Shown here one piece after another: positions 17,499 to 24,644 of a stretch of DNA of 64,000 nucleotides. This stretch comes from Flavobacteriales bacterium (GTDB taxonomy: Bacteria; Bacteroidota; Bacteroidia; Flavobacteriales_F; PHOS-HE28): contig JAEUSY010000005.1 in the NCBI GenBank assembly GCA_016788295.1, positions 1 to 64,000 on the forward strand. The letters are read 5' to 3'. Within the stretch, counting starts at the first letter, position 1. Every line of letters begins with the position of its first letter. The notes under the pieces were generated by a model, which made no database searches, was not told the origin of the DNA, and worked only from the letters and a program-made list of their open reading frames with translations. Made by a program: the position numbers and the translations under genes.

Positions 17499-17534
17499 CA
17501 GTACTTTGTAGACCAAACGCAAACATTGCAGACC

Positions 17535-17756
17535 ATGGGAAAAGGAGACATCAAGACCAAGAAGGGCAAGCGTCGCGCCGGCAGCACCGGTAAGAGCCGT
17601 CCTTCCAAGCGCAGCTCCATCGTAGCCGCGAAGAAGGCCGCTGGCACCGCCGCTCCGAAGAAGGCCGCGAAGAAGGCAGCTCCGAAGAAAGCCGCTGCCA
17701 AGAAGGCCGCTGCTCCGAAGAAGGCCGCCGCCAAAAAGGCCGCCGATAAGAAGTAA
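17535..17756 (+). CDS. 30S ribosomal protein bTHX with Lys/Ala-rich C-terminal tail
   Basis: A 73-residue basic protein. Residues 1-25 (MGKGDIKTKKGKRRAGSTGK followed by SRPSK) match bTHX, the small protein buried at the top of the 30S head in Thermus and found across Bacteroidota. The usual protein ends soon after this core. Here about 45 extra residues of AAKKAA and PKKAA repeats follow, resembling histone H1 tails. The start at 17535 is set by the bTHX N-terminus; an in-frame ATG 54 bases upstream adds unrelated residues. A rho-independent terminator follows. The tail may bind rRNA or DNA non-specifically (inference). Confidence 0.85.
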   Translation: MGKGDIKTKKGKRRAGSTGKSRPSKRSSIVAAKKAAGTAAPKKAAKKAAPKKAAAKKAAAPKKAAAKKAADKK

Positions 17757-17779
17757 GCTCCATCCTCTTACAGAAGCAA

Positions 17780-17803
17780 AGACCCCGGCCGAGGCCGGGG
17801 TCT
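17780..17803 (+). terminator. Rho-independent terminator after bTHX
   Basis: AGACCCCGGCC (17780-17790) pairs with GGCCGGGGTCT (17793-17803) in a tight hairpin, followed by a T-rich run TCTGCTTTC. Confidence 0.85.
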
Positions 17804-17827
17804 TCTGCTTTCAATGGCACTCGCCGT

Positions 17828-18472
17828 TCAAGGTTGCAATCGCACGCGCATCCACTGCCCATCGGACAGTTGTTCGAAGGCGATACGATCGTGCAAACGG
17901 CTGGGACGCCCCTGCCAGAACTCGATACGCACCGGGCGCACGCGATAGCCACCCCAATGCAAGGGACGTGGCACTTCGCCCTCGGCGAAACGTTCAGCCC
18001 ATCGCGCGTAACGCTGTTCCATTTGTTCGCGGTCACCGACAGGACGGCTCTGATCACTGGCCCATGCACCAATGCGGCTCTCGCGCGGACGCGATGCGAA
18101 ATAGGCATCGGACTCCTCCGCGCTCACCAGCTCGGCACGACCTTCAATGCGTACCTGCCGTTCGTGCTGTGGCCAGAAAAAGTTCAAGGCAGCGCGCGGG
18201 TCGCGCTCCAGGTCCATCGCCTTGCGGCTGTTGTGGTTGGAATAGAAAACAAAGCCACGCGCATCGAAGGAGCGCAACAGCACCACACGTGCACTTATGG
18301 TGAGCGTGCCCATGGTGGCCAGTGTCATCGCGTGTGGTTCTGGGAGTCCATCCTCTTCCGCCGCATGTATCCATTGGGCGAACAACGCAATGGGATCAGT
18401 ACCGGCCTCCTGCTCAAGCAGGGTGGCCTTCGAGTAGTCGATACGATGATGGATGTGCTTGCCTTCGCTCAT
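17828..18472 (-). CDS. pdxH: Pyridoxamine 5'-phosphate oxidase
   Basis: A 214-residue FMN flavoprotein that oxidises pyridoxine or pyridoxamine 5'-phosphate to PLP. Recognisable features are the substrate/FMN region MTLATMGTLTISARVVLLRSFD, FVFYSNHNSRKAMDLERDP, ALNFFWPQHERQVRIEG, SRPRESRIGAWASDQS and the C-terminal WGGYRVRPVRIEFWQG with LHDRIAFE. The start at 18472 (MSEGKHIHHRIDYSKATL) gives the family N-terminus; a longer frame upstream runs into the yqgE promoter region. PLP made here serves the several PLP aminotransferases in this window. It is divergent from yqgE. Confidence 0.94.
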   Translation of the reverse strand: MSEGKHIHHRIDYSKATLLEQEAGTDPIALFAQWIHAAEEDGLPEPHAMTLATMGTLTISARVVLLRSFDARGFVFYSNHNSRKAMDLERDPRAALNFFWPQHERQVRIEGRAELVSAEESDAYFASRPRESRIGAWASDQSRPVGDREQMEQRYARWAERFAEGEVPRPLHWGGYRVRPVRIEFWQGRPSRLHDRIAFEQLSDGQWMRVRLQP

Positions 18473-18558
18473 GGCCCTATGGTTCGCGACGAAGATATCG
18501 CCTGCACGGCTGCTCTGAACTGACCGAAGGGCCCTTGCGTTACTCCCATGGAACCCAC

Positions 18559-18566
18559 TACCTTCA
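18559..18566 (+). promoter_or_regulatory. Putative -7 element for yqgE
   Basis: TACCTTCA is close to TAnnTTTG and ends 6 bases before the yqgE ATG at 18573. TTG at 18535-18537 is 21 bases upstream, near the ideal 19. Confidence 0.45.
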
Positions 18567-18572
18567 TCGGCC

Positions 18573-19160
18573 ATGGCAAAGGATCCGCTGGAACTCGATC
18601 CAGAGAACGCGTTACCGCCTGCACGGGGTCGTTTCCTTGTGAGTGAACCCTTTCTGCAGGACCCCTATTTCCGGCGAACGGTCGTTCTCCTTTGTGATCA
18701 CAATTCCGAAGGCTCCTTTGGTTTCGTGCTGAACCGGCCCATGGACCTTGCGGTGAACGACCTGATGGAGAACATGCCACTGATCGGGTCCCCAGTGAAC
18801 ATCGGCGGCCCCGTTCAGAGCGAGAACCTCTACTACCTGCACACTCTAGGACCACGTATCGAAGGCAGCATTGAAGTGGTTGATGGTGTTCACATGGGTG
18901 GCGATTTCGAACAGCTGCGTGCCGTACTCACCACCGACCCGAAGTTGGCCAAACATGTGCGCTTCTTCGTGGGCTACAGCGGCTGGAGCGGCAACCAGTT
19001 GGATCAGGAGATGGAACAACGTTCGTGGTTGGTGGCCCCGGCTGACAAGCGCCGCATCATGAACGCCAAACTAGACGACCTGTGGGCGGACACGCTGCGG
19101 GCCATGGGACGCCAGTTCGCGCCCTTGGCGAACTTCCCTGACGACCCCACATTGAACTAG
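18573..19160 (+). CDS. YqgE/AlgH family protein
   Basis: A 195-residue UPF0301 protein. Family marks: FLVSEPFLQDPYFRRTVVLLCDHN, GSFGFVLNRPMDLAVNDL, NIGGPVQSENLYYLHTLG, VGYSGWSGNQLDQEMEQRSW. The family is widely conserved. Its biochemical role is not established, although AlgH was linked genetically to alginate control in Pseudomonas. It is a cytoplasmic protein with no signal peptide. It ends 4 bases into the convergent aminotransferase gene's stop region. Confidence 0.92.
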   Translation: MAKDPLELDPENALPPARGRFLVSEPFLQDPYFRRTVVLLCDHNSEGSFGFVLNRPMDLAVNDLMENMPLIGSPVNIGGPVQSENLYYLHTLGPRIEGSIEVVDGVHMGGDFEQLRAVLTTDPKLAKHVRFFVGYSGWSGNQLDQEMEQRSWLVAPADKRRIMNAKLDDLWADTLRAMGRQFAPLANFPDDPTLN

Positions 19161-19999
19161 GCAGTGGTCAGCTTGGCCAGAAGATCGATCAGCTGGCCGC
19201 TCATCTTGTGGGTGTAGCGTTTGGTGCGATAGGCACCCACCCATTGCACCCCCTTCACGGCATTGGTAAAGAACAGTTCATCGGCCGCCAGCAGGTTCTG
19301 CGGGTTCAGTGAACACTCATACACCTTGATGCCGTGTGTAAGCGCAAGGTTTATTACCTGTGCACGCATCACCCCACCAATGCACCCGTCTGTAAGCGAA
19401 GGTGTGTAGAGCACACCATTGCTGACGATGAACAAATTACCGTTGCTGCTCTCGATGATGTTGCCGCGATCGTTCTGCAATAGGCAATCGTCCAGACCAC
19501 GTTGTTCGCTCCAAAGAGCGGCCATGATGTAGTACTGGCAATTGAGCGTCTTGTGGCGCGAGAGTTCATTGATGGGCTTCCGCATTTCCGGCCAGATGTC
19601 CACCATCAACCCATGATCGTTCAGGGTATGGTGCGGCTCGTTCAGCGGGGTCATTTCGATCACGTACTTGCCTTGCTTGGAGGCCGGGCGGTAATGCCCA
19701 GCGCCACCGCGGTACAAGGTGAACCGACAGCGCGCGCTCGGTGCCCCACAGCGTGCGGCCAGGTCGACCATCTGTTGCTCGAACGTCTGGCGGTCCAGGC
19801 CGGTCGGCAGTTCGATGCGGAGCAACGCGGCACCGGTGGTAAGGCGCGCCCAATGCGCTTCGGCGAAACAGGGCTTCCCCTTCACTATACGCAGGCTCTC
19901 GAACAGGCCATCGCCATAATGGAACGCCCTGTTGTCCAGCGTCAGTACCGGGCCTTCCGCCGGCACAACCTGACCATCGATGTTCACGAATGCGCTCAT
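19157..19999 (-). CDS. Class IV aminotransferase (aminodeoxychorismate lyase-like)
   Basis: A 280-residue PLP fold type IV enzyme. Features: the N-terminal NIDGQVV, DNRAFHYGDGLFESLRI, the PLP-binding lysine Lys150 in LSRHKTLNCQYY, and the phosphate-binding stretch NIIESSNGNLFIVSNG. In the family this scaffold covers 4-amino-4-deoxychorismate lyase (folate), D-amino-acid aminotransferase and branched-chain aminotransferase. The short length, GDGLFES and the single-copy context in Bacteroidota fit PabC-like lyases best, but the substrate cannot be fixed from sequence. It starts inside the stop of gmhB (ATGA overlap at 19996-19999), so it is the last gene of a three-gene operon. Confidence 0.85.
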   Translation of the reverse strand: MSAFVNIDGQVVPAEGPVLTLDNRAFHYGDGLFESLRIVKGKPCFAEAHWARLTTGAALLRIELPTGLDRQTFEQQMVDLAARCGAPSARCRFTLYRGGAGHYRPASKQGKYVIEMTPLNEPHHTLNDHGLMVDIWPEMRKPINELSRHKTLNCQYYIMAALWSEQRGLDDCLLQNDRGNIIESSNGNLFIVSNGVLYTPSLTDGCIGGVMRAQVINLALTHGIKVYECSLNPQNLLAADELFFTNAVKGVQWVGAYRTKRYTHKMSGQLIDLLAKLTTA

Positions 20000-20496
20000 G
20001 CCTTCAACACCTGTTTTTCAAGGATCGGGAGAAGTGGTGCATTGTGCTGCACCAAGATGCCCTGTACCCCTGCGCCCATGGCGGCTTCCACATCACGCTC
20101 GCGATCGCCGATCATGAACGAGCGTGTGACATCGATATCGTGGCGTGCAATAGCCCGCTCCAACAGCAGGGAACCCGGTTTGCGGCACAGGCAACGGCCC
20201 TTGCTGGGGTGATGCGGACAATAGAGCATATCCGCCAAGGCAACGCCATGCTGTGCAAGCATGCTCCGAAGATAGCCATGTACCTCCTTCACATCCTGAT
20301 GACCATACAGTCCGAGACCAATGCCGCTCTGGTTTGTGATCACCACCAGAAGCAATCCGGCCGCCTGCGCTAGCTGAAGAGCGGCAGGCACATCGGGCAG
20401 CACTTCAAAATCGCTCAAACGCCAGGTATGCTCGCCCCGTTCTCGGTTCAGCACGCCATCGCGATCAAGGAAAAGGGCCGGTACGCTCATGCTCAA
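19996..20496 (-). CDS. gmhB: D-glycero-D-manno-heptose 1,7-bisphosphate phosphatase
   Basis: A 166-residue HAD-IIIA phosphatase of the GmhB/HisB-N family. The nucleophile and acid/base aspartates are Asp11 and Asp13 in LFLDRDGVLN, motif II is VVITNQSGIG, the zinc loop is CPHHPSKGRCLC, and the late motif is FMIGDRERDVEAA. GmhB removes the 7-phosphate of heptose bisphosphate on the way to ADP-heptose for LPS. It overlaps both neighbours by ATGA. Many Bacteroidota use this gene for surface polysaccharides, so an LPS role is inferred from family only. Confidence 0.88.
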   Translation of the reverse strand: MSMSVPALFLDRDGVLNRERGEHTWRLSDFEVLPDVPAALQLAQAAGLLLVVITNQSGIGLGLYGHQDVKEVHGYLRSMLAQHGVALADMLYCPHHPSKGRCLCRKPGSLLLERAIARHDIDVTRSFMIGDRERDVEAAMGAGVQGILVQHNAPLLPILEKQVLKA

Positions 20497-21119
20497 TATC
20501 CGATGGAACGCTGGAGATAGCCGATATGTGTGATCAATCGCGGATCGAGCACCACAGTGAACAAGACGCCGAACACAGCACCATAGAAGTGGGCATCGTG
20601 GGCCACGTTATCGCCTCCGCGCTTATCCATTTGCCAGGAATACACCAGGTAGAGCACGCCGAACAACCACGCCTGCAGGGGAATGGGCAACAGCAGAAAG
20701 CGCACCTCGGTGGTAGGCAGCATGAGCACCTGCGCAAAGAGCACGGACGAAACTCCGCCGCTGGCCCCCACCGCGCGGTAGCTTGGGTCCAACGCATGGC
20801 GCTTGAACCCTGGCAGGGATGAGAACACTACGCCCCCAAGGAATAGCAGTAGGTAGGTACTCCACACGGGCCGTTCGCTCACCATGCCATAGAGCAGTTC
20901 CACGTTGCGTCCGAACATGTACAGCACGAACATGTTCACCACAAGATGCGGCCAGTTGGCGTGAACGAAGGCATGGGTGACCACCCGGTACCATTCGCCC
21001 CGGGCCTTCATTACAAACGGCTCGAACAGCAGTGCGGAGAACAAGCGTTGATCACCGAAGGCCACCACCGACACCAGCGTGATGGCGATGATAAGGTGGA
21101 TGGTGATGCTCGGTTCCAC
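20493..21119 (-). CDS. Rhomboid-family intramembrane serine protease
   Basis: A 208-residue membrane protein with six predicted spans. The catalytic Ser120 is in RAVGASGGVSSVLF and the partner His177 in AHDAHFYGAVFG. The conserved HAFVHANWPHLVVNM (His53, His58, Asn62) is in the second segment. Rhomboids cleave transmembrane substrates within the lipid bilayer. It is the first gene of a three-gene operon with gmhB and the class IV aminotransferase. A minus-strand TAACTTTC at 21138-21145 is one base from the -7 consensus and lies about 19 bases before the ATG. Confidence 0.92.
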   Translation of the reverse strand: MEPSITIHLIIAITLVSVVAFGDQRLFSALLFEPFVMKARGEWYRVVTHAFVHANWPHLVVNMFVLYMFGRNVELLYGMVSERPVWSTYLLLFLGGVVFSSLPGFKRHALDPSYRAVGASGGVSSVLFAQVLMLPTTEVRFLLLPIPLQAWLFGVLYLVYSWQMDKRGGDNVAHDAHFYGAVFGVLFTVVLDPRLITHIGYLQRSIGY

Positions 21120-21155
21120 GGGCGTTCGCTCGGTGCCGAAAGTTACCGGACCGGT

Positions 21156-21602
21156 TCAATAGGTATGGTCACGGGCAATACGCCAGCCATCAGCCTGCCT
21201 CACCCAGAGCAACGAGTAAGCTCCTGAAAGGGTATCAGCCGCGCGTACCAGTCGCCAGGTGCCGGTGCTCCACGCATGATCGGCACCCGCCGGCACCACT
21301 TCGTTGATGCCGAAGGTCAGGTCGCCCATGGCGCTCGCATCGGGATAGCTCCGCATGTAGTTGGCCGTAACCGCATCGCGGCCTCTGGTGGTGCCTTGCG
21401 GGCTCACGAACACCACGGTATCCGCGTATCCGGCCATAAAGCCTGCGATGTCACCACGGTCCCAAGCGGATTCCTGATCGGCCATCAGGGAGCGGATGGC
21501 CTGCTCATCATCGAGACCGAAAGAGCGCACTGCAGTGTTCTCTGGTCGTGAAGCTGGAGAGCAGGCTACAGCAAGTAAGAGTAGCAGTAAGGGAAACCTC
21601 AT
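21156..21602 (-). CDS. DUF4440/SnoaL-like lipoprotein
   Basis: A 148-residue secreted protein with lipobox LLLAVACSPAS; Cys14 would be lipidated. The mature part is an NTF2-like fold: DEQAIRSLMADQESAWDRGDIAGFMAGYADTVVFVSP, TRGRDAVTANYM, TWRLVRAADTLSGAYSLLWVRQADGWRIARDHTY. This is the DUF4440 pattern often found as a small ligand-binding or ketosteroid-isomerase-like domain with unknown substrate. It is separated from rhomboid by 36 bases on the same strand, so co-transcription with the rhomboid operon is possible. Confidence 0.8.
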   Translation of the reverse strand: MRFPLLLLLLAVACSPASRPENTAVRSFGLDDEQAIRSLMADQESAWDRGDIAGFMAGYADTVVFVSPQGTTRGRDAVTANYMRSYPDASAMGDLTFGINEVVPAGADHAWSTGTWRLVRAADTLSGAYSLLWVRQADGWRIARDHTY

Positions 21603-21757
21603 GATGCCTCAAAGAACGGCGTTCCTACAAGCACCAACAAGCCATGTTGCGACCCAGAAAAGGAAAGTGCCGATGCATTACGGTCGAAGGCGGCCACCAT
21701 TCACGTCACGACCACTACGACCCGACCAAATGATATCTTCCGTCCAGTATGCTGAAA
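21603..21757. other. Intergenic, no clear feature
   Basis: About 155 bases between the lipoprotein start and the tRNA terminator. A plus-strand frame crossing it is a shadow. A loose minus-strand TATCATTTG at 21727-21735 lies 125 bases before the lipoprotein and is not convincing. Confidence 0.4.
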
Positions 21758-21760
21758 ATG

Positions 21761-21788
21761 AAAAAAGGCCATCCGGTGGATGGCCTTT
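21761..21788 (-). terminator. Rho-independent terminator of tRNA-Met
   Basis: On the minus strand AAAGGCCATCC pairs perfectly with GGATGGCCTTT around a 3-base loop and is followed by a run of T (bases 21761-21766 as A on the plus strand). It starts 3 bases after the tRNA 3' end. Confidence 0.85.
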
Positions 21789-21790
21789 CG

Positions 21791-21864
21791 TAGCGCGGGG
21801 GAGACTTGAACTCCCGACCTCAGGATTATGAATCATGCGCTCTAACCAGCTGAGCTACCGCGCC
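21791..21864 (-). tRNA. tRNA-Met (CAT)
   Basis: A 74-base cloverleaf. Acceptor stem is GGCGCGG/CCGCGCT (first pair G-U), D arm GCTC/GAGC, anticodon loop TTCATAA with anticodon CAT, T arm GGGAG/CTCCC with loop TTCAAGT, discriminator A. CCA is not encoded. The G-U first pair and normal stem fit an elongator-type tRNA, but tRNA-Ile2 with lysidine (also CAT) cannot be excluded. The anticodon stem has a T29-C41 mismatch. It is flanked by its own promoter and terminator. Confidence 0.9.
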
Positions 21865-21895
21865 ATAACCGATACTGCTTGCAGCAACGGGGCCG

Positions 21896-21923
21896 CAAAT
21901 ATAGACAAAGCATTGAGCCGCAA
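21896..21923 (-). promoter_or_regulatory. Promoter for tRNA-Met
   Basis: Minus strand TATATTTG at 21896-21903 matches TAnnTTTG, with TTG at 21921-21923, 17 bases upstream. The tRNA begins 32 bases downstream. Confidence 0.65.
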
Positions 21924-21950
21924 CAGTTGTTCAGGATCAGGGAACAAGGC

Positions 21951-21980
21951 TTGCACAGGCAGGGCTTTTGGCTACCTTGG
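21951..21980 (+). promoter_or_regulatory. Promoter for the START-like histone-tail protein
   Basis: TTG at 21951-21953, exactly 19 bases, then TACCTTGG at 21973-21980, one mismatch to TAnnTTTG. The ATG at 22010 is 30 bases downstream, which supports that start over the in-frame ATG at 21968. Confidence 0.65.
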
Positions 21981-22009
21981 CGCTCAACCGTACCCATCGA
22001 ATTAGGACC

Positions 22010-23149
22010 ATGGCCAAGAAGACCGTAAAGAAAGCAGGCAAGGCAGCCCCCGGAAAGGCAAAGAAGACCAGCCCCGCACGTGCCGCAAAGGCTCCGGCCA
22101 AGTCCACAGCCCGCAAGCCTGCTGGCAAGGCTGCCAAGCCAAAGACCAGTGTAGCCAGCAAAAAGTCAACTGCGGCCAAGAAGACGGGTAACAAAACCAA
22201 AGCTGGCACGAGCCCCAAGAAGACCCTGAAAAAGGCCGCCGTGAAACGCGTGCCGGCGAAGAAAACCGTAGCCCGGAAACCTGCTGGCAAGAAGGCGGCT
22301 CCCAAAAGGCCAACAACGAAAAAGGCCAGCAGTACCGCAGTCAAAACGAAGAAAGTGGCCGCCAAGAAGGTGGTGGCCAAGAAAGCTGCAGTGAAAAAGG
22401 TTGCCGTGAAAAAGGCGGTGGCTAAGAAGGTGGCCTCGAAGAAAGTGGCTGCCAAGAAGGTAGTGAAGGTCGTGCTTAAGAAGGCGGTGCCCAAGAAGAC
22501 GGCTAAGCCCGTGGCGATACCCAAGCCCTTCAACAAGAAGGCCGAACCTGTGAAGGTTGTTGCCAAGACCGCCAAGCCAGTTGAGGCAAAGCCTACCACG
22601 AAGCCCATTAAGCCAAAAGCCGCGGCGCCACTTGCGAAGGTGGTAGCGCCAGTTGAGAAAAGCGCCCCTGCACAGCCGGCCCCGAAAACTGCACCTGTTG
22701 CAGCATCGAAGCCCTCGCAAGCGGTCACCAACCCACCCGTGGCCAGCAAACCCACCGCCGATCGCGGACCGCGTAAAGAACGGGTGGTGATGGAATTCGA
22801 TGTACACAGCTCGCCGATCGTCCTGTACGAATTGATCAGTACGCCGAGCGGTTTCGCGGAATGGTACTGCACCGACGTACACGTCCGTGGCGACCAGTGG
22901 ACCTTTGTTTGGCCCGAGGAGCAGGAAGAGACCACCATGATCGGCCGGCGGCTGGGCGAGGTGATCCGCTTCCACCGCAACGATGATGACGACGATGCCA
23001 CCTTCTTCGAGTTCCGCATCCGCATCGATGCCATGACGAATGAGGTCGCCTTGATCGTCACCGACCATGGAATGCCGCACGAAGTGGACGCCATAAGGAA
23101 CCTTTGGAGCTCGCAGATCGCCAATTTGGTAAGGGTTCTGGGCGCTTGA
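22010..23149 (+). CDS. START-like (AHSA1-type) protein with long histone H1-like N-terminus
   Basis: A 379-residue protein in two parts. Residues 1-250 are almost only Lys, Ala, Pro, Val, Thr in KKVAAKK, KKAVAKK and PAKK repeats, like histone H1 or bacterial Hc1-type tails, with a Pro-rich linker (about 195-250). Residues 255-379 form a START-like domain: ERVVMEFDVHSSPIVLYELI, GFAEWYCTDVHVRGDQWTFVW, FFEFRIRIDAMTNEVALIVTD, LWSSQIANLVRVLG. In Bacteroidota a stand-alone START-like protein of about 125 residues is common, so this looks like that protein fused to a DNA-binding tail. It may hold a hydrophobic ligand or partner near the nucleoid (inference). It is followed 34 bases later by the LptF/G gene. 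Confidence 0.88.
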   Translation: MAKKTVKKAGKAAPGKAKKTSPARAAKAPAKSTARKPAGKAAKPKTSVASKKSTAAKKTGNKTKAGTSPKKTLKKAAVKRVPAKKTVARKPAGKKAAPKRPTTKKASSTAVKTKKVAAKKVVAKKAAVKKVAVKKAVAKKVASKKVAAKKVVKVVLKKAVPKKTAKPVAIPKPFNKKAEPVKVVAKTAKPVEAKPTTKPIKPKAAAPLAKVVAPVEKSAPAQPAPKTAPVAASKPSQAVTNPPVASKPTADRGPRKERVVMEFDVHSSPIVLYELISTPSGFAEWYCTDVHVRGDQWTFVWPEEQEETTMIGRRLGEVIRFHRNDDDDDATFFEFRIRIDAMTNEVALIVTDHGMPHEVDAIRNLWSSQIANLVRVLGA

Positions 23150-23183
23150 TATCCGGCACGGGATCGGCGGGCTCAGGAACCGC

Positions 23184-24644
23184 ATGATCAGTATGAAACG
23201 ACTTCACCGCATGATCATCAGGGCCTTTCTCGGGCCCTTGGCGCTCACGTTCCTTATCGTGCTGTTCATCCTTGTGATGCAGTTCCTGTGGAAGTACGTT
23301 GACGATCTGATGGGCAAAGGCCTCGAGTGGTACGTACTGCTGGAACTGCTCGCTTATGCAACGGCCAGCTTTGTGCCCCTTGCGCTGCCCCTTGCAGTGC
23401 TGCTGAGCAGCATTATGACCATGGGTGGCCTGGGCGAGAACTCCGAACTGGTGCCCATGCGTTCGGCCGGACTTGGCCTCTTCCGGATACTGGGGCCCTT
23501 GGCCGTGTTCGTGGCGTTGCTTTCAGCAGCCTCCCTGGTGTTCAGCAATAACATGCTCCCTGTGGCCAACCTTAAATTCAGGTCATTGCTGTGGGACATC
23601 ACCGAAAAGAAACCCGCACTGAACCTTCGGCCCGGAGCCTTTTACAACGGGATCGATGGGTTCAGCATTCGTGTGATGGACAAGGACGAAGAGACCGGCG
23701 TGCTCAGTGACGTATTGATCTACGACCATCGCGCCGCCTTCCAAGGCAACCGAACGGTGATAAGGGCCAAGAGCGGGACCATGCAACGCAGCACCAACGG
23801 CCAGTATCTGGTGCTGAACTTGAAGGACGGGCATTTCTACGACGAACACAGCGTGGCCGGTGGAAACAAAGGCAGTGCACCCATGATGCGCGGAACCTTT
23901 GCTGAAGATGAAGTACGCTTGGACCTTTCGGGCCTTGGTCTGCGCCGGACCGACGAAGACCTGTTCAAGGACCATTACAAGATGTTGACCATGGCACAAT
24001 TGGACCATGGCGAGGACAGCCTGCTGACCCACATGGCCGAACGGGCACAGGAACACCGCAAACAACTGGATGGCAGTCTGTACCTGTTGCGGGGAACCAG
24101 CTTCCGCAGCGGCCCACAACCCATTGTGACAGGTATGGACAGCAGCGCAATTCAGCCCAGCGAAGAGGCTTGGAACAGCATGTATGATGTGGCCATGAAC
24201 ATGGCGCGCAACCAAGTGAACCACCTCCAGCAGCAGATCGACGAGCGCAAGGGCCGTGCGGAACAGCTCTCCCGCTACCGGATCGAATGGCACCGAAAGC
24301 CCATGCTGGCGGCGGCCTGCCTGCTCTTTTTCTTCATTGGTGCGCCACTGGGGGCCATTATCCGCAAAGGAGGCATGGGGCTGCCAACAGTGTTCGCCAT
24401 CATTTTTTTCCTGGTCTTCCACATCGTGAGCTTCAGCATGGAGAAGCTGGCCATCGCTGGCGGCATACAGCCCTGGCTGGGCATGTGGCTGGCATCCTTG
24501 GTACTGTTGCCCATCGGCCTGTTCCTCACCTGGAAGGCGGCGACCGACAGCCCCCTCTTCGATGGCGATGTGTATTATCGCGGCTGGCAGCGGTTCCGGT
24601 CCCTGTTCAAGCGAAACGATGCGCATCCTTCAGCTGTGCAATAA
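23184..24644 (+). CDS. LptF/LptG-family permease
   Basis: A 486-residue YjgP/YjgQ-type inner-membrane protein of the LPS export transporter. It has three N-terminal spans (LALTFLIVLFILVMQFLW; VLLELLAYATASFVPLALPLAVLL; LAVFVALLSAASLVFSNN), a large periplasmic jellyroll-like region at about 140-370, and three C-terminal spans (LAAACLLFFFIGAPLGAII; TVFAIIFFLVFHIVSF; WLASLVLLPIGLFL). LptFG and LptB2 move LPS from the inner membrane to the bridge. LptB and the other partner are not in the window. Its last 26 bases overlap the first glycosyltransferase gene, so envelope export and sugar transfer are co-expressed. Confidence 0.9.
   Translation: MISMKRLHRMIIRAFLGPLALTFLIVLFILVMQFLWKYVDDLMGKGLEWYVLLELLAYATASFVPLALPLAVLLSSIMTMGGLGENSELVPMRSAGLGLFRILGPLAVFVALLSAASLVFSNNMLPVANLKFRSLLWDITEKKPALNLRPGAFYNGIDGFSIRVMDKDEETGVLSDVLIYDHRAAFQGNRTVIRAKSGTMQRSTNGQYLVLNLKDGHFYDEHSVAGGNKGSAPMMRGTFAEDEVRLDLSGLGLRRTDEDLFKDHYKMLTMAQLDHGEDSLLTHMAERAQEHRKQLDGSLYLLRGTSFRSGPQPIVTGMDSSAIQPSEEAWNSMYDVAMNMARNQVNHLQQQIDERKGRAEQLSRYRIEWHRKPMLAAACLLFFFIGAPLGAIIRKGGMGLPTVFAIIFFLVFHIVSFSMEKLAIAGGIQPWLGMWLASLVLLPIGLFLTWKAATDSPLFDGDVYYRGWQRFRSLFKRNDAHPSAVQ

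Noticed and set aside
21968-22009. Upstream in-frame ATG of the START-like gene
   Set aside because: The -7 box at 21973-21980 lies inside it, so the mRNA would not include this codon.
22010-22700. Possible short tandem DNA repeat (AAGAAGG-rich)
   Set aside because: The repetition comes from Lys and Ala codons of the histone-like tail and shows no regular unit, so it is not a CRISPR or satellite.
22166-23185. 339-residue minus-strand frame opposite the START-like gene
   Set aside because: Gly/Leu-rich complement of the Lys/Ala repeat coding region, an artefact of repeated AAG and GCC codons.
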